DNA from: Parasponia andersonii
Taxonomy: Eukaryota; Streptophyta; Magnoliopsida; Rosales; Cannabaceae
NCBI GenBank assembly: GCA_002914805.1
Contig: JXTB01000139.1
Span: forward strand, 102,911-166,910
DNA length: 64,000 nucleotides
Direction of reading: 5' to 3'
The notes below the pieces were generated by a model. It was not told where the DNA came from, ran no database searches, and saw nothing but the letters and a program-made list of their open reading frames with translations. The translations under genes were made by a program, and so were the position numbers. Shown piece by piece: positions 46,990 through 60,351 of the stretch. Each line of letters begins with the position of its first letter. Positions within the stretch are counted from its first letter, which is position 1.

Positions 46990-49900
46990 GGTGCTCATGC
47001 CAGAAGTTGGATAAGGAACTCATTACCCAATTATTTCCCATTCTCCAACTTACCATTTAATTCTACACAAATTTGACAATATTTCACACTTTATTGTATA
47101 TCCAGTAAGGTCTCTTCTGTACTCCTCTAATCAATAATCTTAAGAAAATAAATGTGTAAATAGCAGCCTTATTCTTATAAGTCAAACGCATCAATTAGTA
47201 TGTTATATTTTATAGTTATAATAAGTTAAAATATGATTGAGTCGCAATAAAGATAAACCTATGTAGTTAGGAGGACATGTTTTGCTTTAGTTTCTTGTTA
47301 CACTTCTTGAAATTTCAAACATTTTAAGTACATAAAAATACCAATTGGAGACATCCGTTTACCTAAGAAATTATTAGGCAAAAGTTCTGATATGAGACCA
47401 CTTCCTTCAACCATGTTCATTTATCATACATGCGTAGAGATATCCATGACCATCCACTCGAAACTTCAATGGACATCCCTTTTCAATGGAAAAACCCTAA
47501 GTTCCTAACCACAAAGAGGAACTCAATATTCTACTTCAAGTGAATGTTTTTCTCATCTTGAAATCGTTCGCTGAGGAAATACTGAAATAAAATATTCTTC
47601 TACATTCACTTTCTCCTAACAATATGGCTAGATTTTCCCGATTATCAAAGAAGTACTAACATACGATGCAACTAGTGCACAAATGAGTGGTTAAAGGGGT
47701 TCTAATATAAAATGAAGCAAATCTTCATTAAGTTACTTTCCTTTCTTTTTTTGGGGAGATGATTAAAACTGCATTGAAGCAAAACATCAAACACTAAGAG
47801 TCCAAACGGTATATTGCAATGAGTAGAACTAACCATAGTATATTTCTATTTTCTAATGTAATCAGTGTTTAAAAACAAACCCAGTTTAAATTAAGAGCAC
47901 AATCATCAAACGGAACTAAAACTAAGCTAAAATTCATCTTTCAGCTAATCAATTCCGCATCTTAAATTTTAAACCCAAGTCAAGAGAACCCAGTTTTATA
48001 AACCCAAGTCAATTTCAAACATTTAAGTAAGGAAACACTAAAATACTCCCAAAAAGAAAAACGGAAATTTTGAAATTTTTAGCGGGTAGTAGTATTTCAG
48101 GCACTATTATTTTTTCTTTATTTTTTATAACCTTTTATGATATTATTATTTTCTTAGAATGATTTTCTCAAATATTTCACATAAAACGGAAAAATTCAAA
48201 ATAAAGGTTCAATTTTTGTGATTTTCTTTTTAATATCAAAGAGGAGATTCTGCTAAGGTAACCATGAAGTCATGTTGACATTGACTTCGACATTGAGATA
48301 TAATAATAGTAGCCTTAAGTATTTTTCTTATCCCAACTTGTAATGACATCTTCCAATAGAAAGATTGAATTATTTTTGGACAGATCTTTCAAAATAATCC
48401 ACCAAAAGGGAAAAGGAATTCTATAAATTATTAATAATGAGATAAAAATAGAAGTCCTATATTACATAGTTTTTTTATAATTTAAAAAAAATTAAAATAT
48501 TATCACGATTTTGTTCGCAAAATTATTTTTTGGAATTTGAAATTTAACATTGCATAGTTTCTAAAATTAGTTAATTATGGACTATGTTTGATCCATTCAA
48601 ATAATTAAAAATATAGTTTTAATTAGAAATAAAATGAATCTTTTCATGATCTCTGGTTCATTTTTTTTCAACAAATTAAACTATAAATCGAATTCGAAAC
48701 TGAAAAATTCTTTTTCCATTCTAATTACTTATCCTCTTGAGAAATTTTTTTTTTGTTTGAATTTTATAAAGTATGAAAGGAAAAAAAAATTATGCACAAA
48801 TTTTGAGAGATAATTAGAATAATTTTGAAGTATTTAGAGTATAATATAAATATTATGAACAATAAAGTTATGAAAATAAAACCTTATGAAATTTTAGGAA
48901 AATATTTTGTCCCTCTTTTTTTCTTTAACTTGTTTCCTCATTATTTTTTTCTATATTAAAATCCAAGTTGCAAGCGTAGTTAGTCCTTTTCTATTTTTCT
49001 CATCCATTTGACTTAAGAAGCTTGATAACAAAATACATTTGTGACTTGACAGGTTGAGAATTCCTAATTATCTTATTTTACATATGGATACTCATTTTAG
49101 TCAATAAGAATAACATTTTCTTTTTTTGGGTTTTTAGACCTAATGGATTGGGTCTATTAATGCCTCTACGGTGATAAAAGAGACATACTCATGGGATTAC
49201 TAATGCATCTACGGTGATAGAAGAGACATACTCATAAACTTTATCGAAACTAATATATCCTCACCGTATAGTACTTATCTAATTTAATCTAAATGCTTTA
49301 ACTAAAAATAAAAATTTAAATGCCCAAATCTTCTTGAACACAAAAGGGAATTTTATGTACTTTAATAAAGCTCTCCACCTTAATTTGTTTCTAAGATATA
49401 TTGTGATTATCTATGTATTAATTTTGAAAATTTAGACAATGTGATTGTCTATGGATTAATCAAACTGACATCTTTTATCAAAAAGATATTTTTTAAAATT
49501 TAGAATTAATCTAGATTTGTTTTTTACATAAGGAAATATTTTTTAAACAGAAAATATAATATTTTTTCAAATTTATATGTGTTGAATATTTATATTTATC
49601 ACTAACTGATTTTGCAGAGAAAATATTGAATATAACAGAAAATATGAAATTAGAAGATTTAAAGATCAAAATCTTCAAATTAATTCCAAATTTTGTAATT
49701 TAAGATTCTAGGGCAACTATAGCTATAGGATATATCATTGAATACATTATTTATTTATTTCAATTATCCTTGCAAATTTGTATTTATAATAATATGCCAT
49801 ATGGAATAGAGAGTGTCACCTAGATATTACTATAATGTCATCCATATTAATTATGATTTAGAGTACCTAATTAGATTTAGATAACTTAGTGAATAATAAT

Positions 49901-50500
49901 AAATCCCATAATTAAATAAATAGATTGAGTGGGAGAAAGCTTACTAGATTAAGACTTACGATTTCAATTGTAAATTTATCAGTTAGATTTCAATATGTGA
50001 TCACTCTTAGGAGACTGTATAGAAATTATTTTTTACATTTTGTTTCCTCAGATAAAACTCTAAAAGTTTATCATTTGTTATTATCCTTAGTTAACATAAA
50101 ATTGAAAATCTTTACTAAAATTTAAACAATGGTCAAACACTCAAATTAGACTTATTAATATTCTATCTTAGAGTTTTATTAATAGGTTCTAATGATCGAA
50201 TAAAACAGTAGTTATTAATAATTAAATGTGAGATATTTTGACAGTTATTAATAATTAGCAGGATCCTAGTCTAACTAGTATTGGATAGGTATTTTTCCTT
50301 AGGAAACTTATCATAATTCAGAGTTACATTACAATTGAATAAAATGTAGTTTGTTATGGGTAACTACAACTATATCTACATTTACATTCATACATCATGT
50401 AGGATTTTATTCAAAATTACTATCTGACATTTAGTTATGCATAGATTTTATTCAGAAACTATATAGATGCATCATTTATCAACTATCCTCAATCAAAACC
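46990..50500. other. AT-rich intergenic DNA without recognisable gene
   Basis: No protein family was recognised. A 35-bp segment TAATGCCTCTACGGTGATAA... at 49158 is repeated 43 bp later at 49201 with two differences. Long A and T homopolymers are common (48660-48790). Confidence 0.5.
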
Positions 50501-50655
50501 AATCGAATGGAAATAACTATGAGGGCTGAAAATGCTTTATTGACATTATACTTGAAGCTGACGAACACAAATTGGTGTTAACAAATCCATCCCCATCCTT
50601 ATCAAATAAGGAATCTTCAGATGTGGAAACAATTGCATGCTTGAAATGGTAAGAT

Positions 50656-51132
50656 TCAAATGAAACAGTAAAATATTTTATCCTTGTTCCATTGTCTAAG
50701 GCATTGCAACAATACTATCAAGGAATGGAGACTGCAAGTAAGATGATAAACAATTTGCAAGAAATACATACTGAAAAGTTCAAGCAAACTCGCAAGAAAA
50801 CAATTATGGCTCTCATGTATCTCAAAATTGAATATAGCCAATCAGTGAAGGATCATATGACTAAGATGATAAATCATCTTAGTGAGGCTAAAATTAGTGG
50901 AGTTCAAATAGAAAAAGAGACAAAGATCGAAATGATCTTGAATTCTTTAACTAAGATATTTGATCAATTTCCGTTAAATATAGACTTTAACCGAAAGAAG
51001 TATACATTGACTGATCTCTTGCAAGATCTTTATGAAAAGAAAGTTGAATGGATATTTTTAAGAAGAAAGCTAAATTCAATCCTAAAGGTAAAGATAATAA
51101 GCTTGAGAATACTTCTAACCATTCATAATTAG
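50656..51132 (+). pseudogene. Copia gag fragment (UBN2-type)
   Basis: Continuous frame of about 146 residues from 50692, with MSKALQQYYQGMETASKM, then ETEKFKQTRKK-like and YLKIEYSQSVKDHMTKMINHL, followed by GVQIEKETKIEMILNSL. The helical pattern and the phrase structure fit copia capsid proteins of the UBN2 group (normal consensus includes LPxSF after NSLP). It would coat element RNA in the cytoplasm. No CCHC knuckle was found after it; a stop at 51130 and frame changes follow. Confidence 0.65.
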
Positions 51133-52429
51133 AAGACGTGTACAAAGAAGGCTAAAATCAAGTATTTTCTTCGTAAAGCCATGGAAGAAAATCTGCCTAA
51201 ATCATTTAGCTCAAAAGATGGAAGAGAAAGATAATGTATCTTTCTAGCAACATGTTTCAAAGCACTACTATTTTATAGTATTTAAAATTATAATCATATT
51301 TTTAATTCCTTATGAAATAACAATGCCAAATGATCGGAAGAGGATTAAAGCTAGTAGCATTCAAGAGTCAATAAGACAAAGCAGTGGAAGATTTCTTTTA
51401 TTTGTAAAAAAATTATTTATGAGTTTTTAAATTTTATTGGGATTGTAGCTCTTTTGCTTTAAACACATTTATTACTTTTTGAATATTTTGGAACATTTAT
51501 GTTTTTGGTTATTCAATAAATTCTTGATATTTACTTTGGACTATTAAGATCTATAAGTTAAAATTTAAACTCATATCCACTGCTTACTTAATAATGACAT
51601 TAATAATGATGAAAGGAAGTTTGTAGTATCTTAATAGATAAACGTGGTTCGATGACCTTCAAAGATACTTTTATTTATGATTATGGTTATCACTAAGATA
51701 TAAGCAATGATTCTTTATTAGAAGATTTCTCAATTCTTAACATTAATCATACCTCAACAAAATTGTGTAATAGGAATTAGAAATAGAACCTTATTTGACT
51801 TGGTTCATTCTATTATTCATTATTATTAACCTCATTTTAGGAATACAAAAGTGATTTTTAATATTGTTTCATCTTAATTTTATTTCTAAGATACCTCATG
51901 ATCATGGACTAGTCGCAAGTCTTATTTATCTCATCCTCATAAATGAGGGAGTCCTAGTTATGTGTTAAAGAAATAAAATCTAAAGAAGAAATTAAATTTA
52001 AGAAGTCTAATATTTGTATGTTATCTCAAAAATATGAGAAGTAGTTTCTTTTATAGTCCAACTGACAACAAAATATTTGTTTGTACAAATGCAACCTTCT
52101 TATAAAGAGATTATATGAAGAATTTCTAGTCTAAAAGTGAAGTAATTATTGAAAAAAACACCAGGGAGACATTACCTACAGATGCTTCCAATGTTGAAAT
52201 GCTTGTGATTGATGAAATGATGTCATTTCGAAGAACTACGAGCATTCTAACTCAAAGGATGGTTTTACAGCAACAAGTTCTACAAAGGATTCAAGCTGCA
52301 AACCCACCAGTTCTATAGCAAGCACTACCTACTGGTGGACTACTTCCTGTAAAATAAAATGTTCAACCCATAATATAACAACCAGCCATTAAAATACCAA
52401 GAATCTTCCACAGCCTCGTCATAGTAGGA

Positions 52430-53990
52430 GGGGAGTACGACAACCCGAAAGATACCAAGGTGAGTACTTTCTGACTATCCATGAAAGTTTGGAAGTAGAT
52501 CCCTTCACCTGTGATGAATTTATGAAGGACGTTGATGCTAAATCATGGCAAAAGACCATGAAATCTGAGATAGAGTCAAAATACTCTAATAATTTCTAGA
52601 AACTTATGGATCTACCTAAAGGAATAAAATTAATAGGATGCAAATGAGTCTACAAGAAAAACAAAGGAATAGACATGAAAATGGAGACCTTCAAAGTAAG
52701 ACTTATAGCAAATGGTTATACCCAGAAAGAAAGAATCGATTACAAGAAAACCTTCTCTTTTGTTGCTATGATAAAGTCTATTCATGTTCTTTTATCCATA
52801 GTTGTGGCACTCGATTATGATATATGACGAATGAATTTTAAGATTACATTTTTGAATGGAAATCTTGACAAAAGCATCTATATGGTGCAACCAAACAATT
52901 TTGTGGGAAAAGACCATTAGGAAAAGATCTGTCTCTAGCAGAGGTTCATTTATGTGCTAAAGCAAACATCTAAATTGTGAAATATAGGATTTGATTATGC
53001 AATTAAATCTTATAAATGTGATCAAATTGTAGATGAGCTTTATTTCTACAAGAAGATAAAAAATGGCAAATCAGTATTTTTGGTACTTTATGTAGATGAT
53101 ATTTTACTTAATGAAAATGATGTAAGTGCAATGACAACTACTAAATTATGACTTGCAAAGAAATTTGATATGAAAGACCTTAGTTAGGTAAGCTATATAC
53201 TAGGAATCCAAATCATTCTTGATAGGAAGAACAAGTCCATAGCTTTATCAAATGCTTCTTATATAGATAATTTCTTGGCTAAATTTAACATGAAAAACTC
53301 CAAAAAAATGGTTATTACCTTTTCGACATGGAGTTAAACTATCAAAAGAGCAATCTCTTAAGAATGCAAAAGAGATAGTGACATAAAGAAGATACCATAT
53401 GCTTTGGTAGTGGGAAGTCTTATGTATACAATGTTATATACTAGACCTGATATTTGCTTTGCAGTGGAAATTGTTAGTAGATTCCAATCAAATCCAAGAG
53501 TAAAATATTAGGTGGCAATTAAGTATATTCTAAAGTATCTTTGGAGAACTAGAGACTATATACTTGTGTATTCTGAAGAAGACCGTACTTCCATTGGGTA
53601 CACGGATTCTGATTTCTAATTAGAACCTAACTTCAGAATGACTCCATCATGGAAATTGAATATATAGCTACTTGTGAGGTTGCTAAGGAAATTATTTAGC
53701 TTCAGAAATTCTTAACGGATTTACAAATGGTATATGTTACTAGTCAATCATTGGCTCTATACTGTGATAACAGTGAAGTAGTTGCCAACTCAAAGGAACT
53801 TAGAAACCACAAAAAAGTGAAGCACATTAAGAGGAAGTATCATCTCATTCGAAATATATTTAATCAAAAAGAAGTGACTATGTGTAAAATCACATTGAAA
53901 GATAACCTAACCGATCTATTGACTAAAGTATCGCCTGGCAAGAGCTTTATGAGTCATCTTATAGGTTTAGGAATGCGAAAGACGTGGTAA
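52430..53990 (+). pseudogene. Copia reverse transcriptase and RNase H remnant
   Basis: Recognisable pieces in order: DPFTCDEFMKDVDAKSWQKTMKSEI (about 52500), VYKKNKGIDMKMETFKVRLIA (52650), DYDI*RMNFKITFLNGNLDKSIYM (52810), VLYVDDILL with the YVDD site intact (about 53090), SYILGIQI (53195), GSLMYTMLYTRPDICFAV (53415), then RNase H remnants ending LTDLLTKVSPGKSFMSHL (53727-53990). Stops and frameshifts interrupt almost every 100 bases, so this copy is clearly older than the element at 27100-39857. Confidence 0.85.
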
Positions 53991-54014
53991 ATTGCTTTTT
54001 GTATAAGTGGGAGA

Positions 54015-55100
54015 TCGTTAGAATTTTACCAAAAAAGTAGTGTAATTATTTATGGATATTTATTGAATATTTTGGATGTTTAATAAAGTTATAATTCATG
54101 CATAATATTTGTGATAATATTTTGACTATTGGTATAATAAATAATATCATAAAGGTTCTATAATTTATTCATTAGAGAAATATTTTAATAAAGTTATTTA
54201 TTAAAGTTAAAATATATTTTCTCTAATTAAATCAAATAAGAATGTTCACAACTAATAAGAGAAGTTGGACATTTCTCTTGAATTGTACTGCAAGATTTTG
54301 TGCATTTATAGTGTGTTTTAGTCGATATTGGTGTGACCATATATAAAAATTCTTGGTACATAAATATTGAACATGGACTATGTGAAAGATGTTCATATAA
54401 TAAGTGTCGTTGAAAAGAACATATTCACACAAGTTCAATAATTTACATATGTCTTTCTTAATTCTGAAATAGGTAATGAACTTATGTTCATAATTTATAT
54501 TATTTGAGATGTTAAAAGGTATGGTTCAAGAAATTGATCATCTATAATCTAGTATTTTAGTAATACATTATTATACGCGTTAGAAATATATGTTTATAGA
54601 TATAGAATCCATAACTCTATTATATAGAGAAGTGAATACAGTCTTGAAAAGTAACAGGAGCTTGGATAATTTAAGTCATAGCTAAGTAATTAATAAAACT
54701 AGATATTTTATTAATTAAAGACCTCTTGTAAATCTAATCACCCATTAGATAAAGTTTTATATCAACGAATTGAAAGATATAATTACAGGAATAAAACGAT
54801 AATTTATCTAGCTCCAATTATTGGTAATCATATAGAGATATACATGCACGTGTTAATTATCTAATGGACATAATTTTAATTATAAAGTATCTTGTGATAT
54901 TTATTAAATTCAAGAACATAGTTTGGACCTTTAATGGAATAAGTTCATAACTAATAGTACAAGTTTACTTGTAATAAGAGTTAATTATAACTAGACCTTT
55001 GTCTATTGAAGTTTGAATTAAATAAGTCCATCTAGGTCCTGTTAACTCCATAAAAATAGAGTTATATAGTGCTACTATGCCCTAAGTTTTGCTATAATCT
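54015..55100 (+). repeat. Probable 3' LTR of the second copia remnant, right end not found
   Basis: Begins CGTTAGAATTTTACC immediately after a purine tract. Noncoding. No second copy was found in the window to fix its end, so the limit is a guess. Confidence 0.35.
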
Positions 55101-57356
55101 TATTTGAATTAAGTTGTTTCAAATATTTTTCTAATTGTTTTGATATTTTGTTTATTTATGTTGATAAAAAAATGAAACAAAAATATGTGATGCAAAATAA
55201 GATGAATTTGTGCCTCTCAAATGGGTTTTTTAAACCTTGGAATCGAAGTTGAATTCGATATGATCGCAACATATCAAAAATGAGGCAAATAAGAGCTAAA
55301 ACAAAGAAATAGTGCACTTGAGAAGCCGTAGCACTAAACTAATAGAAATATGACACTGTAGTGCCAACTCTCAGGAACTTTTGGTGCCGCAGTGCCACCT
55401 CCTGCATCCTGAGTTAATAATTGACGGCTGAGATCATCTTTTTGATGATCTAAAGGTCTAGATTCGGCCTACCTTAGGTTTGTACGATCTACCTTTTTAA
55501 AACTCTATATTTAGATATGAAAGAGGCATTTTGAGATAGAAAGAGAGAAAGAAAGAGAGAATGAGGCAGTCATGAAAGGAAAGGAAGAAGAGAAAGAAGA
55601 AGATGAATATAAGCTCCAATCCTCTATTTCTTAATTTCCTCCACAACATATTCATAAGATATTTCTTCATTTTCTTGTGATTTTTTCTCTATTTTCCATA
55701 TTTAGAGAGTACTATAGTTGAGAGTAAATCCTACAGAGATGATTCAAGAGAGTAAGAGCCAAGCTTGGAGAAAGAGCTTGACAACCTCCTTGAATACCTT
55801 CATGCTTTTCTAAGGGAGAATTCTTTAACTTTTCTCTCTTTGATTTTGTATTTCTTGAATTCATTAGATTATAATGTTATTTTTCTCAATTTATATTATG
55901 AACTAAATATTTTTTTTGTCTAGTTTTATTATGTGAACCAACCTAGTATCTTGTATTTATTTATTTCTTTCTTATTTTATTAATCAAATTTATTGTTGAG
56001 TTATTTGTTTCACTTTACTCATTGCTTTTATTTAATTGATCACTAAATAGATTGTTGAGTGAAAACCTTATAAACTTGAGAAAGGGAATTTAAGTTTGGA
56101 CGTAGGTAGAATAACATTAGATCACCTAATATGGAGTGAGTTTGCATAGGATAGGAATATATTTATGTGACTTGTGCAACCTCTGTATGAGAATACCTAA
56201 ACTTAATGAATCTACTCAATTTATGTTAAGAGTAATATATTTATTTGTCTAAGTGTTTTCAATTATGTCTCAAAAAAGAGTTTGTAAATACATTCGAATT
56301 TTCAGTTGACAACAATAGTGGATTAATTAATGTAAGAGGAGAATTAGGATATTGTGTGTTTAAAGGATGGTTGTAGAATTAGTAAACCAAGCCTTTTTCT
56401 TATTGTTTACTTTCATTTATTTTGTATTTTATTTTATTTCTTTAAAATCTATATTTCAGTTGTTTGGATAAAGTTAGGATTAACCAATTTTAAAACTTGA
56501 CTTAGATTTACTAATTAATACTCATGGATTCGATACTCTTAACTCCTAAATCTATTTTACTTGTAATCATGTGCACTTGTACAGGAGTATAAGATTATAA
56601 TTTATAGTAGCACATTCTAACCAACAAGTCCCCAACCTACAATGTCTTAGGTTGTATAAGATCAATTAGACTTAAACAGTTTTCTGCGCAATTACACAAA
56701 AGAGTAAAAAAAAAAAAAATAGGACAGAGAAGTAGGCCTCAAGAGCCCACTACATTGCTTATTGAGCATTGAAATTGGCCAATCTCTAGGCCCACTAAGG
56801 CTAGCCAAATTCCCCAATAGAGGAACCTATAAAAAGCTCTTTCCCCCTCCTTTGTCGTTAATGTTCAATTCTCCTAACACATTAGTTTGGCTGTTATTTT
56901 AAAAAATTGAGAGAAAAGTGAAATAGAGAAATTCTTAGAGCCACCTTCAGAGACCATTTGAATTCTTAGATTCTCACTTAAAGCTGATCAAGATTGAAGT
57001 GTCCATTTACCTTTATAGTTATAAACTTGGTACATAAAAAGGAAGACTCATTAATTGAGGTAAACAATTTCTTACATGTATTTAGATCATAACAAATTAT
57101 AATCGGAAACTTTTTTTATTTTCTATACTTCCGCTCATCTTTGATTTTGTTACATTTTTTGTAAATAATTACCAGCACCCTATCCTTGTTGGATATTGAT
57201 AAAATTGTTGGGTTCCATTGAACCTCAATTTCCACTAGTCATATGTTGGTCCTCTAGACCTAGTCAAACTACTAGTTCTTTGAACTATCGTGGTACAAGT
57301 CACTTGGACTTAAAATAGATGCAGTTCACTAAACCATAATGACATTGGTTACTTGG
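55100..57356. repeat. Noncoding, repeat-like DNA
   Basis: The stretch 56590-56480 read on the minus strand (CAAGTGCACATGATTACAAG...GAGTATCGAATCC) has the same word order as the start of the block at 22985. GA repeats at 55540-55610. A possible TATA box CTATAAAAAGC lies at about 56828. No gene was found. Confidence 0.35.
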
Positions 57357-58171
57357 TGTGGGACCCGTTCCCAAACCATACGCCACGTGGAAGGCCACGC
57401 GGGTTGTATGTGATCTCACGATCGGCCATTGGGCCATCTGAAGTTAGGGCCGAGCCCGTCACAGACCCTGGACAGTCTGGCCCAGTCTGACCCCAACTCG
57501 ACAGCTGGGGGTCGGAAGCCCCGATGGTCTTCCACTTGAGTATAATGGCCTTTTCCTTGATAGTTGGGGGGGTCGGAGGCCCCAAGGGTCCTCCATCTGA
57601 ATGCAATGGAAAACAACTTACGACTCCAGACCCAGACAGAGCATTTAATGCGATCCTGAGTAGGCGTACACAAGGGACAAGCCATCCTAACAGAACAGCG
57701 ATTTACCCAAATCTTATCCCTGACAGATTAAAGCCATAGGAGGCAGCGGAAATCAGGCCACGGTAACACAGAGGAGATCGCAGAAATCTCGGCCCGTGAC
57801 CTCTGAAAAGGATTTTGAGGAAAAAGGTACTCAGTCCTGAGATTGAGACCTGTATGGCTCACAATCTCAAGACTATATATATAAGAGCCATGCGTTCTCA
57901 AGAGGGGCATGTACGCTTAAAAAGAGAAATATATAAAAAAGTCTCTGAACAAGAAACAAATATATATTCATACTAAAACATTTCCTTGCTACCCTATATC
58001 AAAGATAAACCACTGACTTAAGCATCGGAGAGTCTTTATAGGTAGCCACCCCCGCCTCTTCGATCTTGCTTGGAGTTCAGAGTACTTTGGGACAGCAAGA
58101 ACACGTGGACAGTTGGAGGATTCAGCCTCAGCAGTTTGAGACACGTGGACGACTGGTGAGAAACCTCTCCA
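57357..58171 (+). repeat. 5' LTR of the Tat-type element
   Basis: Starts TGTGGGACCCGTTCCC and ends near ACCTCTCCA, shortly before the primer site. It is GC-rich, with a TATA box followed by a plausible RNA leader. The right limit is inferred from the primer site because the partner LTR is not in the window. Confidence 0.75.
57874..57883 (+). promoter_or_regulatory. TATA box in the Tat-type LTR
   Basis: TATATATAAG in an otherwise GC-rich LTR, followed about 30 bp later by CAAGAGGGGCATG, a likely transcription-start region. Confidence 0.6.
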
Positions 58172-58177
58172 ATAGTT

Positions 58178-58195
58178 TGGCGCCGTCTGTGGGAA
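58178..58195 (+). other. Primer-binding site of the Tat-type element
   Basis: TGGCGCCGTCTGTGGGAA. The first eight bases fit the 3' end of Asp-tRNA; this exact phrase is characteristic of many plant Tat-type gypsy elements. Confidence 0.75.
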
Positions 58196-58207
58196 AACAG
58201 GTTGAGC

Positions 58208-59547
58208 ATGGGAAAAAGAGTAAGAGACTCACGAGTGCGCTCTCCCCGAATAAAAAAAGTCATACAACGTCTGATGGCACCCTCAAGAATGACAACCAGG
58301 AGCACTCGTCTCGATGCCGAAGGGAGCTCCCGAGAAGCACGACCAAATCTGGAGCAGAAGCTGGATCAGATGCTTGCCGCCCTGGCAGAAGCAAATAGGA
58401 AGGCATAGATGGCCCACGAGGCCGTCCTAGGTTTAAGGGACGAGGCCGCAGAGGTACGCAGAGATAACGCTCGCCTCGAAGGGTTGCTGGCGAGTGAAGA
58501 TAGGACTCAGCGGAGGGAAGATTTCGACGAAGAAGTCCAACAAGAGTTTGGGAACCAACCGCGGGGAGAAGCTCCCGCCCCATCCGGGTCATGGATGCAG
58601 AGGGCACGACAAAGCCAATCGAGACCCTTCCAAACCAGGGGAGGGGGGTAACGGGCAGAAGACACCATGAAAGCCCTGGGGGTACGCCCCCCGACTGGAA
58701 GCAAGAGATGATGGCAGTGTTGGGTAAGAGACTCGGCAACCATCACAGCCAGACCCCTGATGATCTGGCAGAACAAACTGTGCGAGGCATCAACCGGACG
58801 ACCTTCGCTGACTGGATCCAGATGGAACCCAGACCGAGGGATTTCACGACCCCGACCTTTAGGCCGTTCGAGGGGAAAACCGACCCCCTCGACCATATAT
58901 ACCACTTCCAGCAAAAGATGGCCTTAGAGACCAGGGATGAGGCCGTGACCTGCAAAGTCTTCTCTATGACCCTTGCGGGACCAGCCCTACTATGGTTCAG
59001 GTAGCTCCCGGAAAAGTCCATAAACAGGTTCGAAGACTTCTGTAAACTTTTTCTGAAACAGTACGCAGGTGTCCGAAGATAATAAAAAACCATGCGAGAC
59101 CTAGACTATTTGGAACAGGCCGCAGATGAATCCCCGCGGGAGTACCTCTCGCATTTCTTCAAGGTAATGTCACTGGTCCATAATGCCGACTCGGTCCAAG
59201 CGGCAGGCTCATTCGTCCGGGGCCTGCAGCCAGGATCAATGCTATCGGACCACCTCCTTCTAAATCTTTCGTACGATATGGCGGACGTCCAGGCAAAGTC
59301 AGAAGGGGTATTCAGTGTGCTGGAAAGCCACCAGAAGGCACCCAAGACCTCTGCCGCAATAACAACGACACCAGTACAACCCCCGGCCCTGCAAGAGGTG
59401 AAGAGGCCCTTATCGGGCCAAGGGCCGGCTCCGAAGCAGGAAGTCCCCGTCCTAGACAGTCTGGAGGGAGGTAAGAGGAGGAAGACGACCTGTGACCCTC
59501 TGCCCAAGTATGAGCTCAACACGCCGATCGACGTGATCTACCTCTAA
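58208..59547 (+). pseudogene. gag of the Tat-type element, interrupted
   Basis: Capsid precursor. The ATG at 58208 opens a basic N-terminus (MGKRVRDSRVRSPRIKK), then a heptad-like stretch (EQKLDQMLAALAEANRKA, LRDEAAEVRRDNARLEGLL). A frame change near 58600-58640 leads to the retrotransposon gag domain (about 58790-59330): FRPFEGKTDPLDHIYHFQQ, KVFSMTLAGPALLWF, FCKLFLKQYAG, ESPREYLSHFFKV, ADSVQAAGSFVRGL. The tail contains KYELNTPIDVIYL, typical of the region before the zinc knuckle. Stops after NRKA, in LLWFR*LP, after GVRR (two) and at 59545 break the frame. Confidence 0.85.
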
Positions 59548-60351
59548 AATAAGGACAGGGGCATTTTCAAAGATCCACCCAAATCTGGCGTCCCTGAACA
59601 TATGAAGAACAGGAACAGGTACTGCCAGTTCCACAAAGACATCGGGCATGACACCGTCCACTGCTGCAACCTTTATGCTCAGGTCATGTTGGCGACCCAC
59701 GCTGGCAGGTTGAAGCAGGCCCAGCCGCTACAAGACATCGCCAGGACTGAGAAAGGGAAGCAGGCCCAAGCCTCTGGGTTAGGAGAGCAGACCCTAAGGA
59801 TAGTGCTGACCATTGTGGGTAGGCCAAAGCCGACCCACGATCAAGAGGAAAAAGAAAGATGCCTCAAAAGAGCTGAGGGTAGGGTGAAGCGCTTGAAGGG
59901 GATGGGCCACTCCGTCAACCACTTGATGTCGGGAGAAAGCTGCACATTCGCCGCCCCCATCGTTTTCACCCAGCAAGATCTAACCACGGTGCGCCATCCT
60001 CACGGTGATCCCTTGGTGATTAAACTGCAGATCGGCTCTATATTGGTTGGAAGGGTCTTGGTCGATGGTGGAAGCAGTGTCGATATCCTATTTCTCAGCA
60101 CATTCGAGAACATAGGTTTGGATAGAAGCGCACTCAGGCCGACTTGTCAACCGCTGTTCGCTTTCGACAGCACGAGGGTCTGCCCTTTGGGCGTCGTGAC
60201 CCTTAATGTCTGTGCAGCTGAGAGGTGCTTGGACGTGGATTTTGTCATCATTGACTGCCAGTCCTCCTTCAACGTCATCATGGGAAGGGGATGGATCCAC
60301 GCCATGCATGGAGTCACGTCCACCCTCTACCAGGTCTTGAGATGTCAGTGA
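59548..60351 (+). pseudogene. Zinc-knuckle-like region and aspartic protease of the Tat-type element
   Basis: YCQFHKDIGHDTVHCCNL (from about 59623) is the modified knuckle of Tat gag. It is followed by a Lys/Arg-rich linker and the retropepsin at about 59990-60330, with VLVDGGSSVDILF (60055-60092) in place of the usual DTGSS-type active site and FNVIMGRGWIHAMHGV near the end. The protease would process the polyprotein. The frame is open from 59602 to a TGA at 60349. Confidence 0.85.

Larger units (their letters stand above)
50500..54014 (+). mobile_element. Ty1-copia gag-pol remnant, heavily mutated
   Basis: A second, older copia insertion unrelated in detail to the Tnt1-like one. A gag region at about 50560-51240 is followed by low-similarity DNA, then reverse transcriptase and RNase H remains from about 52430 to 53990. 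The purine stretch GTGGGAGAT at 54005-54013 precedes CGTTAGAATTTTACC, which looks like the start of a 3' LTR (TGTTAGAATTTT-type) at about 54015. Protease and integrase were not recognised, implying a deletion in 51300-52400. No 5' LTR could be matched by eye. Confidence 0.72.

Noticed and set aside
58260..58914. Long minus-strand frames over the Tat gag
   Set aside because: Antisense shadows in GC-rich coding DNA with no recognisable domain.
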